From an uncultured Tenacibaculum sp. (GTDB lineage Bacteria > Bacteroidota > Bacteroidia > Flavobacteriales > Flavobacteriaceae), in contig NZ_CANNBW010000008.1 in assembly GCF_947502995.1 (NCBI RefSeq), positions 1 to 64,000 on the forward strand: a stretch of DNA of 64,000 nucleotides. The letters are read 5' to 3'. The notes beneath the pieces are model-generated. The model did no database searches. It saw only the letters and a list, made by a program, of their open reading frames with translations, and had not been told where the DNA came from. The first letter of the stretch is position 1. Each line of letters starts with the position of its first letter. Positions 36,346 through 44,314 of the stretch are shown piece by piece. The translations under genes were made by a program, and so were the position numbers.

Positions 36346-37113
36346 ATGGATAAAAACAAATTGATAAGAGAAAATTTACAATATCACTTAAATAATTCGA
36401 TACAATTATTTAAAGGAAAATTTTCATTTCCAAACCTACTTAAAAAAGAGTTAAAAAGTATAGAATCAATTGAATGGGAGGGAAGTTCTAATATTGAATT
36501 AGAGAAATTCAAAAAAGAACGACAACTTAAATTAATAGATTTATTAAACGATAAAAATCTTCATGATCAGTTGGATTATACTATAAGACAACTTGTAGAT
36601 GTTAAAGATTCTTTTTATCAAGATTACATTGAAAATCAATTAATAAATAACTTTTCTTTAATTGCTTCAAATATTTTCACCGAAAATAATTTAAAGTTAA
36701 ATGTGCTTTTTTTAGAACATGATTATCAAGAAGAGGCGTATTTTTGTGGGTTTGAAGCTCAAGATTATAAATTTAAACTATTATCAGGTCAAGAGTATTT
36801 GGAATTTAATCATGAAAAAGAGTTATTTAATGGAGTAGGGAGTTTTGATTACACCATGCTCTTAAAACCATTTTTAGAATTAGAAGAAGCAATAGATGAA
36901 GATAAATTAGATGTAATTAATGACGCATTAGTTCAGGGAGATTATTTAGAAGAAGTAAAGAAATTATTCTTTTTAAATAGCTTTTTAGGAATACATTTAA
37001 GTTTAAATAAAATTAAAGGTAAAATAAGACAAACAAAAATTCCTATGCACGATGAAGTTTTTGTTTTTGCAAATGAACATGACTGTGAACAGTTAAATGT
37101 TTTTGTTTTGTAG
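36346..37113 (+). CDS. cytoplasmic protein of unknown function
   Basis: The 255-aa protein is started at the ATG at 36346; the frame also opens with TTG at 36334, inside the repeat cluster. It is acidic and mostly helical: coiled-coil-like at 1-80, then a mixed region LNVLFLEHDYQEEAYFCGFE and an acidic Leu-rich helix near 185-210. No signal peptide, membrane helix or known motif is seen. It sits between the TTGCG repeats and the cas2 remnant, converging on the remnant. It may be defence cargo by context only. Confidence 0.6.
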   Translation: MDKNKLIRENLQYHLNNSIQLFKGKFSFPNLLKKELKSIESIEWEGSSNIELEKFKKERQLKLIDLLNDKNLHDQLDYTIRQLVDVKDSFYQDYIENQLINNFSLIASNIFTENNLKLNVLFLEHDYQEEAYFCGFEAQDYKFKLLSGQEYLEFNHEKELFNGVGSFDYTMLLKPFLELEEAIDEDKLDVINDALVQGDYLEEVKKLFFLNSFLGIHLSLNKIKGKIRQTKIPMHDEVFVFANEHDCEQLNVFVL

Positions 37114-37118
37114 AATTT

Positions 37119-37372
37119 AATTAGTTTTAGTTGCTGAACTGCTTTTTGAAGTGAAGTTTCTTTGTTTCCATAGAATATCTCTATAACATCAAATTATTTA
37201 TCGGTAACTTCAAATATGCATACCGCAACATGCTTTTGAAACATATCTTTTACTCTTTTATATCTATACTAGAATTTTGACTATTACGACAATACCTCAT
37301 GTAAACAGAAAACTGAAACATAATAAATCCACCAGCTTTTAATTTTTTTTCTAAAAGTTTACTCAATCTTTC
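37119..37372 (-). pseudogene. cas2: decayed cas2 (type II CRISPR-like)
   Basis: Minus-strand translation in two frames gives LLEKKLKAGGFIMFQFSVYM and RYC, then after a frameshift near 37255 KRVKDMFQKHVAVCIFEVTD, K, stop (37194-37196), FDVIEIFYGNKETSLQKAVQ and QLKLI. These match the conserved segments of type II Cas2: GFxMFQFSVYxRxC, xKRVK, TDKQF, the FYG segment and QQLELF. The in-frame stop replaces the conserved Gln (CAA to TAA). The N-terminal third is unreadable. No cas1, cas9 or CRISPR repeats remain nearby. Confidence 0.75.
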
Positions 37373-37466
37373 TCATCAGCTTCTCATCTGCTAGTTGATC
37401 AACTGTTAGATAAGGGTATTATATAATTTATTCTATCATAGATGTTTTTTTTGTAATAAGTTTTTT

Positions 37467-40400
37467 TTAACTACAAAAAACTTTCAGTTTTAATCCTAAA
37501 GAATGAATACTCGCTAATGTGCTTTCTAGGGTTAGTGCGGCTTGTTTAGCTTCAGCACGAGGTTTTTCTCCTCCGATTTTTTCAAGAAAAACATCCTTTT
37601 TTAAGGTATAGCCCATTACCAACCAAACTTCTTTTGAAATATTTACATCCATTTTCTTTTTTACAATATAATTCCAAATTGACTCATAACATGTTGGATC
37701 AATTTCTGAAGGTAAATCTGCAGTCCTTATCCTTTCTTTAATTTTATATGATTTTTCTTTATCTGGATTCCAGGGATTTGTCCATGTTTTTAAATTACCT
37801 GGAGGAGAATCATCAAATATTGATAATAAATGTGCGTTTTTTACAGCTTGATTACAAATTTCGCTAATTGCAGATGCTCCATACTGTCCATGACTTTTAG
37901 GCTTAGAATTACCTTTCCCCTTTACATGTATAAAAGCTATTTTTTTATTTGTTACCAAAATAAAATCAGCTGGTTCTGTATTTAAATCTGTACATATTAA
38001 AAGTTCTTCTTTCTCATCATTTTCTAACATATAACTTTTTAATTGCGAGCCTCTACCCCTATTTGCTAATAAAGAGAAAATAGAATCATCTTGCCAAGAA
38101 TCTTCTTCTTTTTTACTATTTTCAGTTCCTTTTTCAGAATACCTTTTTGATAAAGCATCAATAGAAATCAACATGTTTGATAAAGGAGATAATGTTTTAT
38201 CAAATTTTTTACCAAACTTAAAATGAGGTTCATAAAATCGTCCGCCTGAATATGACAGCCCTTTTTTTGTTAATACCCTAAAACATTGTTTTTGATTTAG
38301 TTTTTTAATAAGATTTACAACGCTAAACTCAATTTGACCATCAATAGTTTCCATTGAACCTGAAAGATCATCACATACTAAAATATATTTCCCTCTCTTA
38401 TCATCAAACTTAATTTCAATAGTGAACAAAACATCATTTACAACTAGTTTAAAATTAAATTTCCCTTGAGGGTCTTCAATAATTATAGAGAACTTATCAG
38501 GAATAGATAAGCTCTCTGTATTAATATTATCCTCCGAATCATCAATATTATTTACAACTTCTAAATCAATTTCCAATTCAAATAAATCTAATAATATACA
38601 TTCAGGTGAGGTGTCTTTTACATTTGAAATTTCAGTAGAATACCTGTTAAAAATACCAAGAGTACTTGAGTTTTTTTTCAAAGAATAACATAAATAATCA
38701 ATCCAATCTAAATACTCTTTAAACTTAACATTTTTACCTTCACTTTGACTTATTCTTCCAGTACTAAAACCAATGTATGTTCTAATTTGAAATTCTTTTT
38801 CTTTTAAACTAGCGTCCTTGTAATCTTTATAAACTTTCTTATCTACATAATGACCAAAAGTTGAACTCAAAAAATGAGAAAAATCATTTAAATTTGGCGC
38901 AGTGTCTTGAATAGATGATGCCATATAAGAATGACTATGAGGCTCTAACGAACCAATGTTTGAACTCTTTAAAGCTACACGACTTAAAACAGTATCATCC
39001 GACTGTTTAAAAATGGAGCGTAGTCTGGAGGAATTTAAGCCATAACCAACACCTAGTTTATCTTTACCTAGTGGAAGTAATTTCCCTGAGTCATAAAAAA
39101 CTAAAAAATCTTTTTCTTCTTTAAAAAAACATATTTGATGTGTGATTTCTGGAAAAAACGTATTTGTTAGGTAAGGCGAATTTTTTACCGTGAAATATAA
39201 ATAAAGACCTGAATTTGAACCATAAATGTTTTTATAAAATACATGGTCTTTATCCTTTAAATTATGATCTAAATACTTCTTTATAAAATCAATAGAATTA
39301 AATGATTCTTTCTTTTCAATAAAATTAGCTTTTAATGGAATTTGAACTTGAGCTTTCAATTCTTCTTCAGTCCAATTAACAAATTGCTCCTTAGTTAATT
39401 TAAGCCTTACTTTTTTATCAATATATTGATGATCTCCAACATTTTTATTTACATCATCTAAAATTTGTTCTGCTAAAGTTTTTGTTATTTTACCACTCTT
39501 ATCTAGTGAAACAAAGCCATTCCAAGCATTAATATAATCTGCTTCAGTGTAATTGTAAACATAAGCAATGTCATCATTCTTTTTGGGATTTCGAATAATT
39601 CTACCAATCTGCTGAACTAACGATCTTGTATTAGTCATTTCATCAATGATAGCTAAACATCTAAACTTACTACTATCTATACCTTCCACTAGTTTGAACT
39701 GATGAACCCAAACATCTTCATCTTTATCCTCTTGATCTTTAGGTACTACATTTAACAAATAAGGTTTTAGCTTTTCATTTTTTTCTTTAAAATCTTTCTT
39801 GAATGTTTCATGGATTGATAAGAAATTTCTATTCAATCTGATCAATTCTTTTGATATAGAAATAATTGATTCTGAACTATCACATTTAATAATAAGTCTA
39901 GCTGCCTTATGAGTTTTCTTTATCTTGTCAAATCGTGTAATAGCATCTTTTACAGCACTAACTATATTATCTTTTTTTCCTAAATCTTCAATTTTTACTT
40001 TCCTTAAATATTTTAATTCTTGTAATTCCTCATAACTTTTCTTATACACATAATTCTCCCAATCAATATCAAATTTTTTAAAATCATTACGAAAAGGTGT
40101 TGCTGTAAAAATAATTTTAGGAGCTCTAAATGCTCTTATAGTTTCACTCCATTTAGGTGCTGGCTCATAATGTCCTTCGTCAAATAAAATTAGCTTTACA
40201 TTTTGTTTAAGAATTTTATATAATTTAGCGTTAGTATCTCTAACTTTATGTAATTTTTGGATAGTCCAACAAATAACAGAATCCGACTTAATATTAGCTT
40301 CAGTAGCTTTTTCATCATAAACAGATTTCGTTGGTTGTACTTTTAATTTTTTAAATTTATTAAGGAACAAATTACCCGAAAGCTCTTTAAACAATTGATC

Positions 40401-40643
40401 TACAACAGGTCTTCTAGGAGACAACACCAAAACACATCCTTTACGAGGTAAACAACAAGCCAAAGAGGCTATAATGATTGTTTTTCCACTACCTGTTGGT
40501 AGAGCTACAAGTCCCGATAAAATAGTTTTATCTTTATCATAATCTGAAATATACTTATTCATCAAATCAACTCCTTCCATTTGATAATCTCTCAAATGTG
40601 ATTCAATTTCTATTGGTTCTAAAATTGATTTCCTTTTCTTCAT
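37467..40643 (-). CDS. SF2 helicase with C-terminal nuclease-like domain, candidate antiphage effector
   Basis: The 1058-aa protein opens with a DEAD/DEAH-type helicase: Walker A ALPTGSGKT, motif II FDEGH, motif III TATPFR, then QQIGRIIRNP (motif VI). A long middle region follows. Near the C-terminus ADFILVTNKKIAFIHVKGKG looks like a PD-(D/E)XK-type core (Asp, then HVK), followed by helix SASAISEICNQAVKNAHLL. Helicase-first order excludes HsdR. I start it at ATG 40643; the in-frame TTG at 40685 lies within the hsdS remnant. Single-gene helicase-nucleases are common in defence islands. Target unknown. Confidence 0.8.
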   Translation of the reverse strand: MKKRKSILEPIEIESHLRDYQMEGVDLMNKYISDYDKDKTILSGLVALPTGSGKTIIIASLACCLPRKGCVLVLSPRRPVVDQLFKELSGNLFLNKFKKLKVQPTKSVYDEKATEANIKSDSVICWTIQKLHKVRDTNAKLYKILKQNVKLILFDEGHYEPAPKWSETIRAFRAPKIIFTATPFRNDFKKFDIDWENYVYKKSYEELQELKYLRKVKIEDLGKKDNIVSAVKDAITRFDKIKKTHKAARLIIKCDSSESIISISKELIRLNRNFLSIHETFKKDFKEKNEKLKPYLLNVVPKDQEDKDEDVWVHQFKLVEGIDSSKFRCLAIIDEMTNTRSLVQQIGRIIRNPKKNDDIAYVYNYTEADYINAWNGFVSLDKSGKITKTLAEQILDDVNKNVGDHQYIDKKVRLKLTKEQFVNWTEEELKAQVQIPLKANFIEKKESFNSIDFIKKYLDHNLKDKDHVFYKNIYGSNSGLYLYFTVKNSPYLTNTFFPEITHQICFFKEEKDFLVFYDSGKLLPLGKDKLGVGYGLNSSRLRSIFKQSDDTVLSRVALKSSNIGSLEPHSHSYMASSIQDTAPNLNDFSHFLSSTFGHYVDKKVYKDYKDASLKEKEFQIRTYIGFSTGRISQSEGKNVKFKEYLDWIDYLCYSLKKNSSTLGIFNRYSTEISNVKDTSPECILLDLFELEIDLEVVNNIDDSEDNINTESLSIPDKFSIIIEDPQGKFNFKLVVNDVLFTIEIKFDDKRGKYILVCDDLSGSMETIDGQIEFSVVNLIKKLNQKQCFRVLTKKGLSYSGGRFYEPHFKFGKKFDKTLSPLSNMLISIDALSKRYSEKGTENSKKEEDSWQDDSIFSLLANRGRGSQLKSYMLENDEKEELLICTDLNTEPADFILVTNKKIAFIHVKGKGNSKPKSHGQYGASAISEICNQAVKNAHLLSIFDDSPPGNLKTWTNPWNPDKEKSYKIKERIRTADLPSEIDPTCYESIWNYIVKKKMDVNISKEVWLVMGYTLKKDVFLEKIGGEKPRAEAKQAALTLESTLASIHSLGLKLKVFCS

Positions 40644-40662
40644 ACCTATCTTAATTTGTGTA

Positions 40663-40805
40663 CTATAACTTAAAAACCTCCCCAAAGAACTCTGGAATAA
40701 GATTTTACTATGCTCCTAGTTTTGTTGCCCTTCTTGCTCAAGACTATCAAATCCTCCCATTAAAGTATTTACTTTTCCTATAATTGCTTTTTATTCTTCT
40801 GATAT
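40663..40805 (-). pseudogene. hsdS: decayed hsdS C-terminus (type I restriction specificity subunit)
   Basis: Minus-strand translation gives ISEE, stop, KAIIGKVNTLMGGFDSLEQE, GQQN, stop, EHSKILFQSSLG, then in a shifted frame GEVFKL and stop. This is the usual HsdS tail (EQKAIVEKVNxLMxxCDxLE, QxxEHSxxLxQSxLxEVF). Both internal stops replace Gln codons. The rest of hsdS and all of hsdM/hsdR are gone. The helicase ATG lies 20 bp beyond the remnant's stop. Confidence 0.7.
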
Positions 40806-40915
40806 TTAGTTAAATGTGTAATTTCCTAACCAAATATATGTAAAATAAAGGTGTTTATTAAATGAAAAACTACAGAATCCATTTAAGTAAATGTTTTTTA
40901 CATATCTGTTTATTT

Positions 40916-41045
40916 TTGCGTTTTGCGTAAAAAACGAAAATGTTAGTTTATCGTTTATAAAAAAGGATATTACAATACTAATACTTTATAAACAAAGGGA
41001 ATTCCGTAATTATTTATTTCCTATTTAGCGCAATAAAAAACGCAA
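40916..41045. promoter_or_regulatory. TTGCG motif cluster upstream of the 634-aa gene
   Basis: TTGCG occurs at 40916-40920 and 40923-40927 on the plus strand, and as CGCAA at 41029-41033 and 41041-41045. This is a pair facing a pair. The same core fills the region before the 36346 gene. In the rest of the gene-free stretch from 40806 to 41191 I see only AT-rich DNA. Confidence 0.5.
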
Positions 41046-41191
41046 AAATTGAAAAAGTTAATGAAACCATTGTTTTATTGAAATTATAGAGAAAAGATTT
41101 AAGGAAAGTAAATATCATAATATTTTTTCCTATTATTGTTATGTGATTGACAAGAACTATTTCGCATAGTTAATTTTAAACTTGTATAATC

Positions 41192-43096
41192 ATGAATGAT
41201 ATTTTTTTTAATACCAAAAAAGAGGCTCACCTTTTATATAAACAAGGGGCAAAATACGATGCGTATTTACTTGCTTGGAATGAAATGCCATTGAATAAAA
41301 TAGTAGATTGGTATTTAAAGAACAAAACAAAAAAAGCTTTCTTTAAAGATGATTTTTTTTACAATTCATTTTTAACTAAACAATCTGCTGTTTGGGTTAG
41401 GGAAGCTAAGGCTATTGAATTATGGAAAGATTATCTTAAAAATTACAATTCCATAGAGTTTGAATACTATGTAGCCTATAACAATCCAGAACTTTTTATT
41501 GAAGGTTATAAAGAAATGTTACTTTTCTTAGATAGTTCTCGATTAAAAACTTTAAAAAATGGCGAGTTACCACCAGTTGTTAAAGAGGAAATCTTAATTT
41601 GGGAAAAACTTTCAGATCTGCTAAACACTACATGGAACAAAGTTTTATATAAAATTAAAGGTCTAAACAAATCTAAACATGAATTTATTGTCGCTTCATG
41701 TGCTGCTTTTGAAGCATTTGTCTATAATAATCATGAAGATCCTATTAAGTTTCAATATGGAGGTTATGCTTTGAGTATATTAATTGCTTATGCACAGTCT
41801 GAGATACAAGAAGAAACAAAAGAACTTACATATGAAAACATCTATCAAGTTTACCTAGAAGAAGTATTGAAAAAAGAGTTTAAATCTATATTCACTTTAG
41901 TGAACGAATATGTAACTAATAAAGATATTATATATAGATACGCCTATGAACCTGGATTAAAAGTTAAAATAAATGATATAGGTGAAATAGTAGTTTTAGA
42001 AGATGAAGTATTTAACATTAAATGGAATTATGATGCTGATAGATATTCTTTGAATGAAAATATGTATTATAAACTAGGAGTAGAATCTTACGCAGAACAT
42101 TTGGAAAAAGGACAAATTATTTTTCATAACAATAATAAATCTGAAGAGAATATTATGGGGAATGCTTTGTGTAATGGAATCAAACTTGCTATTAATGATT
42201 TAGGTCTGAAAGAAAAAGAAATGAAAAATAAAATTCCTTTACTTACAGCAATTACTTTTTTACAGGGGTTAGCGACAAGAAAATATCATACAATTGTAAA
42301 GCCTCTACATAGTACTGCTTCAAATAAGAAAAGTACATACATAGAAGGGACATTATTGTTACAAAATAAAGAATTTATACTTATTTCTGATATTGAAAAT
42401 TTTCATCAAATGACAAATAATTCAGGGATAAAGTGTTCCATAGAAGATATAGAAAAAATCATATCTAATTTTTCTTTTAATTGGAAGATGATAAAATTTG
42501 ACCCTTTTGAATTAACTATAAATTTATGGCAAAAGCCATTCATAAAACTTGGGGGAAATATTATATCTCCAATGTCTATTTTAACAAGTTTTACAGGATT
42601 ATATACATTAACAGAAGCTTTATTTAAAAATTTTAAACCAAATGATGGAACTTCTATTGAAAATATATTGTGTGAATATTATAAAAATATGCCATGGGAC
42701 ACTAAAGTTAAATCGGCTAGTAATAAAGAAAAGGGAGATATAGATATTATAATGGAAGATGATCTACATATTGTTTATTTACAATTGAAACGTACTAGTC
42801 AGAAAACGAATACTTTTGAGTTAGCTAAACAAAAAAAACAAGATGAAAAAGCAATTTCTCAGCTTCAATTAGCAGGAGCAGCTTATGAAGGTAAAAAAGA
42901 AATTCATTTATGGTATGTATCAACAGCTCTAGAAGGTTTAGGAATTAAAATTAATAATGTTTTTAAGGTAGGTTATCAAGATTTACTTCATATTTGTAGG
43001 CTAAATTTATATCGTAATAAGCTAAAGTCATTAGGAGATTTCATCGAAATTGTAGAAACAGATCAGTTCTATAAAGATAATCGTAATAATTATTAA
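41192..43096 (+). CDS. large protein with PD-(D/E)XK-like C-terminus, candidate defence nuclease
   Basis: The 634-aa cytoplasmic protein has a helical, aromatic-rich N-terminal two-thirds without a known fold. Near the C-terminus there is a nuclease-like core: an upstream Glu (SIENILCEYY, about 490-497), KGDIDIIMEDD (Asp516/Asp518), then the strand IVYLQLKRT with Gln531-x-Lys533. This is the spacing of a PD-(D/E)XK enzyme with Q in place of D/E. A long basic helix (ELAKQKKQDEKAISQLQLAG) follows. The viperin gene starts 69 bp downstream in the same direction, so co-expression is likely. Confidence 0.6.
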   Translation: MNDIFFNTKKEAHLLYKQGAKYDAYLLAWNEMPLNKIVDWYLKNKTKKAFFKDDFFYNSFLTKQSAVWVREAKAIELWKDYLKNYNSIEFEYYVAYNNPELFIEGYKEMLLFLDSSRLKTLKNGELPPVVKEEILIWEKLSDLLNTTWNKVLYKIKGLNKSKHEFIVASCAAFEAFVYNNHEDPIKFQYGGYALSILIAYAQSEIQEETKELTYENIYQVYLEEVLKKEFKSIFTLVNEYVTNKDIIYRYAYEPGLKVKINDIGEIVVLEDEVFNIKWNYDADRYSLNENMYYKLGVESYAEHLEKGQIIFHNNNKSEENIMGNALCNGIKLAINDLGLKEKEMKNKIPLLTAITFLQGLATRKYHTIVKPLHSTASNKKSTYIEGTLLLQNKEFILISDIENFHQMTNNSGIKCSIEDIEKIISNFSFNWKMIKFDPFELTINLWQKPFIKLGGNIISPMSILTSFTGLYTLTEALFKNFKPNDGTSIENILCEYYKNMPWDTKVKSASNKEKGDIDIIMEDDLHIVYLQLKRTSQKTNTFELAKQKKQDEKAISQLQLAGAAYEGKKEIHLWYVSTALEGLGIKINNVFKVGYQDLLHICRLNLYRNKLKSLGDFIEIVETDQFYKDNRNNY

Positions 43097-43132
43097 TCAC
43101 CTAAATTCATTTATATACTCATAATGAGATAG

Positions 43133-43146
43133 AAGCCTGTAGGCTT
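43133..43146 (+). other. short hairpin before viperin
   Basis: AAGCC-TGTA-GGCTT forms a 5-bp stem with a 4-nt loop, 20 bp before the viperin ATG, then AATTTT. It is too weak for a firm terminator call; it may trim read-through or mark an RNA end. Confidence 0.35.
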
Positions 43147-43165
43147 AATTTTAAACTATTTCAAA

Positions 43166-44026
43166 ATGACTAATAAAGATTTTATACCAAGCGTTAATTT
43201 TCATTTATGGGAACCTTGTAATATGCGTTGTAAATTTTGTTTTGCAACATTTAAAGAGGTGAAACAAAAAATATTGCCAAAAGGACATCTTCCAGAAAAA
43301 GATGCTATTAATGTTGTCGTTAAGTTAGCTAAATATGGATATAAAAAAATAACCTTTGCAGGAGGAGAACCTCTACTTTGTCCTTGGTTACCAAAATTAA
43401 TAAAAAAGGCTAAAGAGCTTGGACTAACAACAATGATAGTTGCAAATGGAAGTGTTTTAACTGAAAAATTCTTAAATGAGAATAGACTGTATTTAGATTG
43501 GGTTACATTAAGTGTTGATAGTCTAACTGATAAAACTAATTTAAGAATAGGCAGAGCCATAACGGGTAAAAAAATAATCACAAAAAGAAGGTATATAGAT
43601 CTAATAGATCTGATAAAAAAGAATGGTTTTGGATTAAAGATTAATACTGTTATAACTGCTTTAAATTATCTCGAGGATTTCAATCAGTTTATTAGCTTTG
43701 TTGAGCCTAGTAGATGGAAAGTATTACAGGTATTACCTATTACAGGTGAGAATGATAATGAAATAAGTTCAATGATGATTACAGAAAAACAATTTAGAGT
43801 TTTTTTAGAAAATCATAAAACTCAAAAAAATATGATACCAGAATGCAATAATGCAATGAAAGGTAGTTATGCTATGATAGATCCAGCAGGTCGATTTTTT
43901 GATAATTCTGAAGGGAAATATAATTATTCTGAATCTATAATAAATAAACCTATAGATACCTTATTAAAGAAGATGAATTATAATAAAGAGAAGTTTTTAG
44001 ATAGGAATGGGATTTATAATTGGTAA
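43166..44026 (+). CDS. prokaryotic viperin (radical SAM nucleotide dehydratase-like)
   Basis: The 286-aa protein has the radical-SAM cluster motif CNMRCKFC (Cys18, Cys22, Cys25) preceded by NFHLWEP, SAM-binding AGGEP (about 65-69) and the viperin-specific segments SVDSLTDKTNLRIGR, FGLKINTVIT, PSRWKVLQVLPITGEN, NMIPECNNAMKGSY and a C-terminal FLDRNGIYNW. These align with animal viperin (SCDSFDEE, KINSVI, RWKVFQCL, FLKRGGKY). Viperins turn CTP, GTP or UTP into ddh-nucleotides that stop phage polymerases. No nucleotide kinase gene is adjacent. The substrate nucleotide cannot be told from sequence alone. Confidence 0.92.
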   Translation: MTNKDFIPSVNFHLWEPCNMRCKFCFATFKEVKQKILPKGHLPEKDAINVVVKLAKYGYKKITFAGGEPLLCPWLPKLIKKAKELGLTTMIVANGSVLTEKFLNENRLYLDWVTLSVDSLTDKTNLRIGRAITGKKIITKRRYIDLIDLIKKNGFGLKINTVITALNYLEDFNQFISFVEPSRWKVLQVLPITGENDNEISSMMITEKQFRVFLENHKTQKNMIPECNNAMKGSYAMIDPAGRFFDNSEGKYNYSESIINKPIDTLLKKMNYNKEKFLDRNGIYNW

Positions 44027-44179
44027 TTATTTTTGTGATTAAACATCTAACGCATAGAAGACCTTGAGTACTTTGTTTCTTTCATACAGTTATGACACTA
44101 CATTTACGCAAGAAAAAAACGTAAATATTTCTACGGTACATTGAAAGTCTGAATATTGTTTTCTTTGTTAAAATGTTGA

Positions 44180-44196
44180 AGATTGTTTAGCAATCT
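44180..44196. other. perfect hairpin near the iterons
   Basis: AGATTG-TTTAG-CAATCT is a 6-bp stem with a 5-nt loop, 25 bp left of the TCAACAAC repeats. It may be part of a replication or transfer origin. Confidence 0.4.
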
Positions 44197-44220
44197 CCTA
44201 AATCACTAAGTTTTTTAATA

Positions 44221-44281
44221 CAACAACAAATCAACAACTCGTCAACAACTGTTGTTGATTTGTTGTTGATCAATTGTTGAT
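44221..44281. repeat. iteron cluster in a large palindrome (origin candidate)
   Basis: TCAACAAC lies at 44231-44238 and 44242-44249, and the reverse copies GTTGTTGA at 44251-44258 and 44262-44269, with TTGTTGA at 44274-44280. Steps within each orientation are 11 bp. The outer arms 44221-44238 and 44251-44268 are perfect 18-bp reverse complements around 12 nt. The cluster lies 34 bp beyond the stop of the primase-helicase gene. This is the usual pattern for replication-initiator binding sites. Confidence 0.7.
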
Positions 44282-44314
44282 TCTTTGTTTATCTAATAAA
44301 TGTTCCTGTTTTAT

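Noticed and set aside
37114..37466. CRISPR array beside the cas2 remnant
   Set aside because: I looked for repeats of 30-47 bp with spacers on both sides and saw none; only the cas2 remnant is readable.
37467..40643. HsdR (type I restriction) assignment
   Set aside because: HsdR has the nuclease at the N-terminus before the helicase; here the order is reversed and no HsdM is present.
37119..40805. Recoding of stop codons as Gln in the cas2 and hsdS fragments
   Set aside because: All in-frame stops replace Gln, which is striking, but intact genes on either side end normally at TAA or TAG and both fragments also have frameshifts; simple decay explains it.
43201..43581. 126-aa minus frame in the viperin gene
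   Set aside because: Antisense to a gene with all viperin motifs; shadow.
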